Shown: one piece after another, positions 20,747 through 31,363 of the stretch
Position numbering within the stretch: position 1 is the first letter of the stretch
How the letters are laid out: each line of letters opens with the position of its first letter
Assembly: GCF_963678635.1 (NCBI RefSeq)
Contig: NC_087064.1
Coordinates: 52,038,684 to 52,102,683 of the forward strand
DNA from: Symsagittifera roscoffensis
Lineage: Eukaryota; Xenacoelomorpha; Acoela; Convolutidae
DNA: 64,000 nucleotides
Reading direction: 5' to 3'
Translations under genes and position numbers: made by a program
The notes under the pieces: model-generated
Seen by the model: only the letters and a program-made list of their open reading frames with translations
Database searches by the model: none
Told to the model about the DNA's origin: nothing

Positions 20747-23700
20747 TCATTTCTTCTTGCTGAGAGTACGTTGCTTTTCGGCTGACTCTACTACTTTGAA
20801 ATGCGTCGAAAGCCCTTTCCTTTTCCTTATTTTAGTCACTGACTTCAGGGCAAAGTTCTCGGTGTCGGCGACGTCTCCATAAAGTGTCTTTTCCTCCTCT
20901 GTTGTTGGAACCCAGGATGGATCCTCCTGAATAACAGCCCAATGACTGAAAATTAACTGTGGGTATGCCCTGCCGGATGTTTTCAGCCTCATTTCACTGA
21001 CGAATCCAAAACTCTCCTCAACTGGTAGTGATGCCTCAATGTGGTATGCAGTTAGATCGTCAGTCATATCTTCCTGTATTATGAGACCACGTCGTCTATT
21101 CAAAACAGCGTACACTGCTCCAAGTTTTTCACTTGAGACGGTGATGTCGCATTTATACATCGCTTCCATTAGTCTGCACGGCTGACACTAAATCAAATAC
21201 TTGTAACTTATATACTTTTCAACTCTCCAGTAAGGTATTATATTATTGAAGTGAAAAAAAAAACGGTTCAAAATACATCCCAAAATTCTCGCAAAATCGA
21301 CAAAACTAGTTTTTTAAATTTACATTTTAGCAACGATAACTGTTATCAGATATTCTGAGCTACTAGAAGTTTTGCCCAATGCTCTTACAAAAGTAGGATT
21401 CCCTTAGGGATTCATTACTTGTTGCATTACTTATAGCATAGAACTTGTATCAATTGACGTCCCAATTCAAAAAACTAAACATAGCCAACAGATGGATTTT
21501 TAAAATCCGTTGACGAGTGTCAAAATTTCGATGACACCTACCTAATTCACACATAGCCGACAAACAGTTAAAAAAGTGTCAATGAACTCGACATAACCGA
21601 AAAAAAACGACCGACCATTGTTGAAGTATTGACGAAGAAAAAAATGCGTGGCCTATAAGTTAAAGCTATTTGAATTTCAAGAATATTTAATGAGTGATAC
21701 TTTTTGAGTCTTTTACTAACGTGCTACAACTGACGCATTATTGACTGAGGGCACCTAGTCGGGGTTTCACTTCCAACAATTAGCTTATGGCTTTACCTGT
21801 ATAGCTTTTCTGATAGTTTCTCTGCTACTCGAAATCAACTTTCCAGACATGGCTGTGAAACAAGAAACCGAAGACCCCGCTCCACTATTACTCTCGTGAT
21901 TGACACTATCTGCATCGTGTACTTCTTTATTCGCTTGCAAATGCTGTTCGCTCGAATGCACATTCCACTCGTGAACAAACACTGCGACTCCTATGAGTGG
22001 CTCCTCGGCCAGAGGACCGGAGGCAGTTGCCAGCTGGAACCCGTGAGATATACTACTGTCACACTCTCTTAGCCAATCGAACGATGCATTTCCTTGCGCC
22101 AGGTCAAAAATTGATGGTCGATCATAATTATTACATAGATTGATCAAAACATTAGCGCCCACGCGGTTCGGTCCCAGACTCCAAATTTTATCTTTGAACT
22201 TTCCCCAAAACGATCCCTCCTCTTCTAGGGTGGTTTTAAACTTATCAATAAACAATTCTAGCTCAGATTTAGCTTCTGGTATCAGATCGCCTAGCTCCAA
22301 TTCTTGTCTCAACAGACGATCAAGGTTTTTCAGTGCAACTGAGTTTTCAAGCAACAATTGCACGATGCTTACAGGTAACGGTTTAGCAGAAAATTTGAGA
22401 GAAAAAAGTGGTTCTGACACTTGTGCGTAAATATCTGCTTTCTTCGAGTTGACAATCCGCTCGTTTGCTCTGTCCAATTTCGGTGGCAGAATTATAGTCT
22501 CTCTGTATGGAACTATCGGATCCGATGCAATTATTGGTACTTGGGCGAATTCTTCGAGGTCTTTCAGACACCTTTCAAGATGCAATTCACCAGCTGTGAG
22601 TAAAACATGCTCTCCAGTTTCTTGCAGCAAAACTTGTACGTTCGTGTCAGCTTGATTCAGTAGCTACAACAGAAGAAAAACAACTCAAAGTTCAAATCTC
22701 ATTGACAAATACAACGAAACCTTTCGTTATTTTTTGTTTCACACTCGTTTATTTGTCCGTAATTCCATTCCGTACTCACCTTGAGTGCCTTGATAAGACT
22801 GCCCAAATCAGATGACTTGGGAGTGTTGACTGCGACTCTGATGATTCCCAGCGAGCTCTCATTTAGAGCGGTGAATGCTGGACACAGTAGAGTCGACGAA
22901 ACTGTTGCACTTTTAACTATGCACTTAGAGAGGCCCGAAATACCTGAAAACAGTCATTATCTTAATTAAGATACTACGAATAATAACCAATAGAATTTTT
23001 CATTCCAAACGTCTTGCATCAAAACAACAACAATTACAGATTGATTTCCAATTTCATTCTTAAGACATTTATTCAAAAGCTTATCTTTTTCAACTGGTTC
23101 CTATGGCTGATTAACCGATTCAGTCTCATCCGACTGACTGAACCAAACAAGAAAAAATGTATCCATTTTGTTTCTCATTATTTTTCGTGATAAAAATACG
23201 TGTGGTTGAAACATGTTCTGTGCTACCTACCCAGCAACCTGTTATCTTTGTTAAAATTAGCATGCAACTTTTTTATTCGTAACATTGAGAAATTTTATTT
23301 GTCCTTTTATTGCAAATTTTGCCCGAAATTGCAAGTGATACTCGCAAACTCAATTTAGTATTAAAAACTTTTTGTCTTGAAATCAAAATCTTGCTAATAT
23401 TACCCAAAATATTGCCGGCGGGAACTGCGTCAACCAGTTCTAGCTCGCGTCCCATCAGAACGTATACATTGTCGATTGTGACTCTCAGTGCGTGAACTCC
23501 AAGTCCCGTAGTTTCGATTCCTCCTTCATTCTGAGAATCTCTGACATAGTTTTCCAGCTCAGCTTGAGAGGCCGAACTTGGATCATGCTTGGGACCGAGG
23601 ACGAATATTTCTTGACCTTTTCTCAGAGTGCCGCTGAAAATTCGGGCGAAGGCTACAAACTCAGTAGAACCACAGTTGTCTTCGAACTGCACGGAGGGTT

Positions 23701-26700
23701 CCGGAGTAGATTCTGAAAAAAAAATTGTTTCATCCAGTTGTTTAAGCAAAATGAGGAAAAACTTTACCAGGCGCCATCCAATGAATGGAAGCAGTAATAC
23801 ATGCATTCTAAGAGCATACTACTAGACTTTTCAACTTTCGATTTTTCTTGTAAAAAGAACATTCGATACGTTTTAACGGTAAATTTCACACAAAACTTTA
23901 TAGACAACAATTTTAACAAAACACTTTCGTTCTAGGTTTTTCGAACGTCAAAATGTACTTAGTTATGGTAGCTAGGCGCCAGAGCGAAAATTTGATTTTT
24001 TTTTTCAAAATTTGGAAACCTGAATAAATTCCTCCGTATTGTCAAAATGCACAATACATCCCGTACTCATTTTCTTTAAAAAAAAACATGCTTAACCAAG
24101 GTGGCCAATATTGGGTTCTCAGAGCTGCTCATACTACCTGGAAAAAACGTGTAATGTGTACGCCTGCTTAGATTTTGGATTTTGAACGAATCAGCCACGA
24201 AGCTCGACGAAAAAAATTGGCATTGATATTCATTTGCTGGCACTGATCGCACTGTCAGATCACGCTTCGCACTGATACCGTGGCCACCCCGTTAACAATG
24301 TTGTTTGTTTCTTTCCAAATCGAATGATCTTTTCCATAACAGCCGCGTTTGCAATATAAAGCCATTTCGATCATATGTTCTTATAAAAATATATCTAACG
24401 AGGGATAATCTACAGATATATTAAAATGAAGTTTGTGTATGTCAATAAACATCTAGAATAATGATCGTACGAGCGGGGAAAATACCATGTATGTAAAAAT
24501 GAATACGAGGAGCGCTATTAGCTGTGACTTTACAACTGCACAGAAACTTACCTACAAAAGGGGTAAAAAGACACTAGAATAATTTGATGATATTAGATCC
24601 GTGATGTCTTGTATATAATGTACATTGAAAACTGATACATAATGAATGTTAGTTTTAGTTTCCTAGAGTTTTAAGGCCAGAGTCTTCAGGCTAATGGCGT
24701 ACCCCATCTCGTTATTTTTCACCGTCCGTGCACTTTAATGGCTACTGTTTTGCGCCCGGCTGGATCAGTAGAATGTTTCCAATCATCACCCCACCTATCA
24801 AAGTAATTAGCTACAGTGAGCAGCTAGAAATCGAGGCTTTCTTTGTGCGTTCTGTTCTATTACCCGAAAATGAATTGAACTTTCTTTCTTGCTCATTTAA
24901 ATAAGAAACCTTTCATTGATTCTACTTGCAGTTGTTACAGATTATCATTGAAATTTTGCCCAGAAAGAGTGCCCCCGCAAAAATTAAGTAGATAGATTGT
25001 CAGACTCTGTTGCGCTCATCAGTATATTGACTGAAAAAGTGGTTTACCTCGAAAACAAAGTTTCCAAACGACAAGATTGTTAATGATCAAAATGAATCCA
25101 TCATTTTTTGAAATATGAGATAACTGAACTGAAAAAAAAAAAAACGGTTCCTGCTTCGGAAACGCTATTCATGCAAGGACTGCGGCTTGATATTCTCAAA
25201 TTGCAATATTTATGACAGAAATTATGTTTCACTTTCACAGTTTAAAAAAGATGTCTGCAATCTTTTTTATCATTATTTTGGATAAAGTATTGCTCAAGGC
25301 CTTTCATCCACTGCCGCCATACTCAACTAAGACCATTTCAAGATTTATTGAGAAATTTGTGTTCTTTGCCGATAAGGACGTCAGATAGGAAAGGAAAGCC
25401 ACTAATTCGGGTGCCTGGTTGCCTTGATGTCTACCCCCCGTTTGCTGGCTTTGAACAAGACGAAACAAGAAAAAATTAAATTCGATTTCATGTTTTTCTT
25501 CTACTTTAATTCTACTTTTTCCGACAGGTCCACGCTCAAGCCCGTTATCTCTGTTACACTAAACGTTATCGGAAATTAAAAAATTGTTCGGGTCAATTTC
25601 CTGTCTTGCAATCATTCCCCAATCGAATCTGATAATCCAGTTCTAAAAAAAAGCGGTTCTGGTGTGCAGAGTTCAAAAGCGTAGCAAGGTTGAGTGAATT
25701 TTTCATGTTGAAGGAAAGCTGCACCATAGTGAAGTAGCAAAAGTTTCCAGTTCAAAAAAATCAATTCTAAGGATTTATAATTAATTAGCACAATTAATCT
25801 CCAAAATCAATCAGCAGACTCAAGGTGTCGAGCAAATACACACGTTGCAACAATGTCAAAAGACGACAGACAGATTTTCAAGCAGGTTACTAGACATTTA
25901 ATTACTTTACAATCTCAAAGACACTGCATTTACAGGATGGATTTGAATCCTTTACGCCGTGAATACGAATCTAGGATGCAAATGGCGTCAAGCTCATAAC
26001 AAGGACTCATATTCTACCACAAGCGTTGCAGAAACTTCATCTCGTAAGTGTTATATTAAAAAAGTAATTAGGCTCAATTATAGAGATCGATCCTTTTTCA
26101 TTATATCGAACGAACCTGAATTTGCTATTCTGAAAAAATCTAGATACAATGAGGCGAAGCTGCGATTCGCAAACACTAGCGTCAGATTCGAACCTGCGAC
26201 TTGAGTGTCAGATTCGAACCTGCGACCTCGAGATTTGAGTCTTACGTCCATAGCTCTGATTTACAGACGCTGAAAGATCGGTGAACACTAGCCGCAAACA
26301 AGGTTATGAAATTTTCAATGTTAGAGATCGTGATTATAGCAAAAGTGCTACCAAATGCACTTTTATTTGCGAGATAGGTTGGAAAAACGTGGACTCAATC
26401 TAATACACTGCGCTGGTAAGTGCAATAAAATGCCCGTAGCAACAGGAGCCTTAAGGTTAATTTTGATCAATTTAATACCTGTTTTTGAGTTCAGTGTTTC
26501 TGCGCAGTCAGCAACATGTTCGTTTTCCAAGTTGACTTCGTTCATTTTTCTTATCACCTCTTCCCGCTTAATTGCCATTTCATCGCTACTCATTTGAATT
26601 TTTCTGTTTTCAGGCAGTTCTTTTCTATCATAGGGAACCATCTTGGAAACGTACACAATCACCGGTTCATTGCTAGAGGCGCTACATTTTGTGAAAGACT

Positions 26701-28554
26701 CTTTTAAACGTTTGGTTGCTTCTGGCCAATTTTCATACGTTTTATTATCTGTCGTAAACAGAGACAAAACACGGTCGTCTGACAAACTGTTAGGGGGAGG
26801 TACGATTTGACAAACTGCTGATAAAACAGTATCACTTATCGGCAACCACTGACTCATAACACTTACCAATGCAGGTCGTGGGTCTTTATACTGTGTATCT
26901 CTCAATGATAATTTCACACCCAACGAGTTGCATATTTTGGTCATCTGCTCTTTGTTTTTGCTGCTCGCAGATTCGTACACAGACCAAATATTTTCAAGGA
27001 TCAGTTGCACAAAAAGAGGCTTTTTGCCTTTCTTCCAGGCGTTATTGAAGATTTTTCGCTGTTTGTAATTGACGTAATAGTTTCCCCACAATGTTTTCTT
27101 AAGTGATTCTACTTTAAAACCCAGTTTTGAAGCGAAGAATTTAGCGAATGTCTCGATTCTGAAATCAATTTTACTCTGAAGCAAATACTTTCACATGTAT
27201 CTTATTTACATAAGAACAAAACTCAACTTACGTGAAGGCCCAGCCATCAATTGCACTGGCAAAAATAACATTGTTGTTTTCGGGTGCAAAATAAATTTTT
27301 GCCTTTTCGCTTTCATCATCGTCGTCAATTGCTGTTGTATCATATACAATATCCTCGTTTTCATCCTGATCCTCGAGTTCATAATTAGTTTTGTGTTCTT
27401 CTTCTTAAGTCGGAGGGTTGATCAAACGTATCTTTCATACATACATTTGAAAGCATTTCATTGAAAAGATATTGACGTTTCAGAACCGCACATTTGGGGT
27501 CAAAAGAATTCAGAATAATTTTTAACACTTGGTTCTCGTTTTTGTTTTCAGCAAAGAAACGTGATACGTCCCAAGAGACGATTTTCTATATTTGCAACAA
27601 AAGAGTAAAATTTTCCAATAACAATTTTTTTGCTCTTTCCCATAGAAGTCACCCCTTCAGCCAGAAAAGAAAAACTCTATTTTAAGTGTTTTTGGATATC
27701 TATAATGGAATTTTTTTCACTTGATCAACCAACCCTGTTCCATGGCAGTCAAAACATCTGATTGGTTCATGCCAGCTGTGATGCAGTTGACCTCTTCTAG
27801 AAGTTTACTAAGTCTGTAGTACGCATCTTGTGGCGTTAGATTCAGCTCAGTTATGAGGCGATCCATTTTGTTAATAACAAGAAGAGGGGTGATTTTCCCC
27901 TGCCATATCTGTCTCAAGACAGCATGCGTTTGTGGACATACTCCCTCTACTACGTCCACAATTACTACAGCTCCATCGCAAAGTCTAACTGCGGTGGATA
28001 CTTCTGAGGAGAAGTCTACGTGACCAGGTGAATCGATTAAGTTGATCAGATGTTCTCTCTAAAACGAAAACAAAACTTTCACAAAAAAACACTCGATCCC
28101 TCTATGCCAGGTTATTCATACACTACCTGAGGTTAATTGAAGCATTGATGAAAAACGAACAGCAGACTAGGATTTTATGCTCCAATCAACTATTTTCTGT
28201 TTGATTATGAAAAAAAAATCGGTGTTTCAGAAAAAATCTCAGGACGGGCCCTTGCATTCTTAATTTATGATGCTAAATTCATTTTACCGTTGCATTCGAA
28301 TACTTCAGGGTAATAGAGCTTGCTTTCATTGTAATTCCTCGCTGCTGCTCATCTTCTCTGCTATCCATGTAGCGAAGCGTACCAGCTAGTCGTTTTGAAA
28401 TGATGCCGTTGGAGGCAATCAACGAGTCAGCCAAGGTTGTTTTCCCATGGTCAACATGAGCCAAAATGCAGCAGTTTCTGATGCAAGACGGATTTCTTTG
28501 CAACTCAGTAAGTTTCTCAAGGGTCACAACTTTGGCTTGCGGTTGCGTGCTCAT
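20747..28554 (-). CDS. EFL1: Elongation factor-like GTPase 1 (EFL1/Ria1)
   Basis: EFL1 works with SBDS to release eIF6 from late cytoplasmic pre-60S subunits. Eight exons: 28554-28288, 28058-27734, 27403-27232, 27158-26479, 23712-23404, 22943-22780, 22663-21797 and 21187-20747. They total 3225 nt, 1074 codons plus stop (human 1120), and all phases agree. GTPase motifs: AHVDHGKTT (G1), RGITM (G2), DSPGH (G3) and NKMD (G4). An acidic insert follows ([15 protein letters not shown]), then [10 protein letters not shown] and [15 protein letters not shown]. Later blocks are [37 protein letters not shown], and the C-terminal EF-2-like domain with [15 protein letters not shown] and [10 protein letters not shown]. 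The join between exons 2 and 3 uses a weak donor (GTTGGT) and is provisional. It is far smaller in span than TTC5 despite the longer protein. Confidence 0.95.
23713..26478. other. EFL1 intron 4
   Basis: A 2.8-kb intron between the exon ending in NSKTG and the exon starting ESTPEPS. No coding segment is seen. Its upstream part holds a dispersed repeat with a tRNA-like core (about 26140-26400). Confidence 0.7.
26140..26400 (-). repeat. Dispersed repeat copy B with tRNA-like B box
   Basis: On the minus strand the motif GCAGGTTCGAATCTGACNCT occurs twice in tandem (26-bp period, about 26179-26228). GGTTCGAATC is a perfect RNA polymerase III B box, and the preceding bases (TCTCGAGGTC) resemble a tRNA anticodon-arm and variable region. 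A clear A box is not evident. The neighbouring 26302-26395 matches copy A at about 2851-2958. Together this suggests a tRNA-derived SINE or its relic. Confidence 0.45.
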
Positions 28555-28568
28555 TTCACATCTACTTA

Positions 28569-28580
28569 ACTAAAAAATTG
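28569..28580 (-). promoter_or_regulatory. Splice or trans-splice acceptor before EFL1
   Basis: CAATTTTTTAG ends at 28570 on the minus strand, 15 nt before the EFL1 ATG (28554). A T-rich acceptor this close to the start suggests either a spliced leader or a cis-spliced non-coding first exon upstream, which would then lie beyond the giant retroelement. Confidence 0.45.
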
Positions 28581-28743
28581 ACTTCAGAGAGTTCAAGCCG
28601 ATTCAAAAAACTTTGTAACATTCGTCTACTGCAGTCACACATGAGGCTTAAGAAAAATAGGCCCTATAACTATTGGCTCAAGAGTCAGGGACACTATCTC
28701 TTGTGTTTTTCCACCTCAAATCAGTCGGAGCCAATTCGGTTCG

Positions 28744-29663
28744 TGTAACATTCGCCCGGAAGATACATATCGACGGATAACAAAACTAAGTCTTAAGACT
28801 ACCGGCTAGCGTCTAAACAGAGCTTTGCATGTTTTTCACCGTCTCTACCAAGCCAGTACTTTTCGGTGGTCTTTCTTACATCGGGTCGACAAAAACGTTA
28901 CTGCTCTCCGGCTTCGACCAGAACGCTCAAATTAACTGAATTACATGCAAAAATAGTGAGCTCATGGCTGGGTCTCTGTATCCCCAGACCACGAGGTCAC
29001 TCCTAAAAACAGGGCTACTACTTATCATATTACTATTGTTTTTGTTCAGTAGATAAAAATCATCATCTCCATCGAAGATGGATCAACCCTTTCCCCCAAC
29101 TCCTAGCTTCTCATCCTTATCAAAATGAATCCAGTTGTTAATTAAATTCAATTCAGGACATGACAAGAAGCTAAAAGTTTATATAAAAGGCTAAAAGTTC
29201 CAGTCCCGAAACCCTTCCGGATTCTTGAATCCAGTGAATCAAGCTCCTCAAGTTCAACTTCACACCAATCCGGAAGGCTGGTTCTCACCCTTCACCGTTG
29301 TTGGCGACGGTCTTGCAACTATTGTAGCAGCACAATAGTTGCAACTTGGAACGTTCTCTGCTATTGTAGTTCGTTGTCGTTTTTCTTTAATCTCGATTTT
29401 CGTTCTGTTCGCAATCACAGATAAAGTTGTTCTGTTTTTCACTCGCTTTTTGTTAAAATGGCCGTTTCAGCATTTCTCAGAAATGTGACGTCATCATTCG
29501 AATTTTTGAAAATTTAAAATACTAGAATATTCTAGCCCTCACCGTTTGGCTAAACGTTCCAATAACGTCGCTAATCCTTCGAAATCATCAACTCGGAAGG
29601 CTTACTGCTCAAAATTCGAATCCTGCATAAATTGCATTTTGGCCATTCTGGTCGAATGTCACA
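28744..29663 (-). repeat. 3' LTR of giant Ty3 element, copy 1
   Basis: 920 bp with a constant offset of 23,689 to the other LTR (52433-53352), so there are no net indels. I see one substitution (28803 C against 52492 T). Sense strand starts TGTGACATTCGACC and ends GGGCGAATGTTACA: TG...CA with a short imperfect terminal inverted repeat. It is preceded by GTCCGGGGAGTA, a purine-rich primer candidate. The LTR ends 190 bp before the EFL1 start codon and has the same orientation. Confidence 0.93.
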
Positions 29664-30482
29664 TACTCCCCGGACAGTCCGGTCAATGTCCTCATTGAAT
29701 CGCGCAATGTTCTAAATGGTTACAGTGTCATCGAACAGAATTTACAAAATGCACGAAATTACTTTTACCTACGTCACATCGACTCACTGCAGAATATAAA
29801 TGGCATCATACTACATCACTATAGCCTTCAAATTCTTTCATTAATCTGCACATTGAGGATATGACTTAAGATAAAACATATTTTCTGACTTCCAGTGTCA
29901 ATGTCCCGATTGAAACTTTTTCTCCTAGATTTAAAAGGTGTTGGCTTGCAGGACAGTCCTGCCAACCAACAAGCTAAAATTATCCTACTATGCTCCTTCC
30001 CTTCGGAAATCTTGCTTGTTTATTGCCCTGAATATTAAAACTAAGAAACTTTGTGGTTAGAAAGAACAATGCAACAACCTCCCTCCTCAAGAAGTTACTC
30101 AAGTTTTTCATGTCACCACAAAGTGATCAGTCTTCCTAAGTGATTAAAAACAATCATGCAGACTGGAATATTTAAGTATACTCTTCCCTCAAGCCTTTCT
30201 AAATAAATCATAAGTGAGTGTCTCTAAAGCCACTTCAACTAAAACCAAAATGCAAATTTATAAATGCAACAATTTCAAAACTCAACAAAATGTTTCAGTT
30301 TTCAATTACAACTTGGTTGCTTGGTTTCTCACTTGAGTTTTTCACACAAATAAAACAATTCTGAGTTTTGACTTTTCTTCATCATTCCTTTGTTCTCTTC
30401 TTTTTTCGTCGTTTAGAAGTTCTAAAACTTCTAAATTCTTCTAATTTTCTTTCTTGCTGCCTCTTGTTTTCTCGACCATTCG
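29664..30482 (-). other. 3' untranslated segment of giant element copy 1
   Basis: AT-rich stretch between the end of the last frame and the 3' LTR. It is matched by 56806-57690 in copy 2, including the motif GGACAGTCCTGCCAACCAAC (29952 and about 57100). No coding sequence is seen. Confidence 0.75.
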
Positions 30483-31363
30483 TCAATGCTCCATTTCCTC
30501 CTCCTGTGACACTGACTCCGCACTCTCGGTTTCCGTGTCTTGTAGCACGTCATTGACTATCCTGACGCTGTTGGAAGCCGTCCTCCAACACTTCTGCTCT
30601 TCCACCCTCTGTTTACAGCAAGGTAGGGGATCCACGTTTGATACTCTGTTTCTACAGAAGCTGTTGTGGAGACACAACGTCACGTTTCTCTCCAAATCTT
30701 CTTTCAGCATCTCTGCCTTCTCATTTCCACTACGCTCGCTCGTCCTGGAAATTCTTTTCACAGCGGTGGTCACTGCATTCCGATGGGTCACGAAAGCTCG
30801 CTTGAAAGCTCCTGCCCCAATGTCCAGCTGATATTCACTGTACACTCTGCCATGTTTCGACATATGCTTTTTCGCATACTCGTACAACCATGCAGTCATG
30901 TAAGCTCTGAACCATGGCATCAATCGTTTTCTTGCCCATATCTTCTTCACTTCCATTGGAATGTTTAGAACTTTGCACATTGTCTCAAAAAGATCTAAAT
31001 CTTTTAGACAATCTAATTTCTGCAATTGTTCTCTCGTCGGTGCCTCCTGTCTATTATTTTCTCTCACATGAGCTTCCAGCCATCGCATCGCCATCATAAC
31101 TCCCACTATCACTATTGTTATGGGCTGTGATGAATCTGGTAAACCCATGGAGAGCAGCTCTCCAGAGTCCCAGATCAACACCAGATTACTGCGCTTGGGA
31201 TACCACCAGGTCTGCAGCAAGCAGTGGCAAGGAAACTCGTCATGTGTCAACATGATGCTCCTCCAATTCCGTTTTCCCGAAGCTTCCAGCAATGGTTCCA
31301 CTTCCATCATCACTCGGTGGATCTCATCATTCTCATCTACTGCATTGTAATCTGTAATATTGA
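30483..31363 (-). pseudogene. C-terminal part of the long accessory protein, displaced by a deletion
   Basis: The open stretch runs to 30483 (ends SVSQEEEMEH) and reads DYNAVDENDEIHRVMMEVEPLLEAS at its start. It matches copy 2 at 58498-57650. No function is recognised. Visible traits are a cysteine-containing core (WYPKRSNLVLIWDSGELL), several tryptophans, a conserved GAGAFKRAFVTHRN block and a final CxxxxCRN-like segment (CLHNSFCRNR). In copy 1 it has lost its link to the frame at 35926-31337 because about 0.85 kb present in copy 2 is missing and the join is out of frame. Confidence 0.7.

Noticed and set aside
28614-28640. A GTAACATTCG match to the LTR end just outside the giant element
   Set aside because: Only 10 bases match and the sequence then diverges; most likely chance.
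29260-29442. Frame inside the giant element LTR (repeated at 52949-53131)
   Set aside because: It is present twice only because the LTR is, the diverged LTR of copy 2 does not keep it, and its composition is not protein-like.
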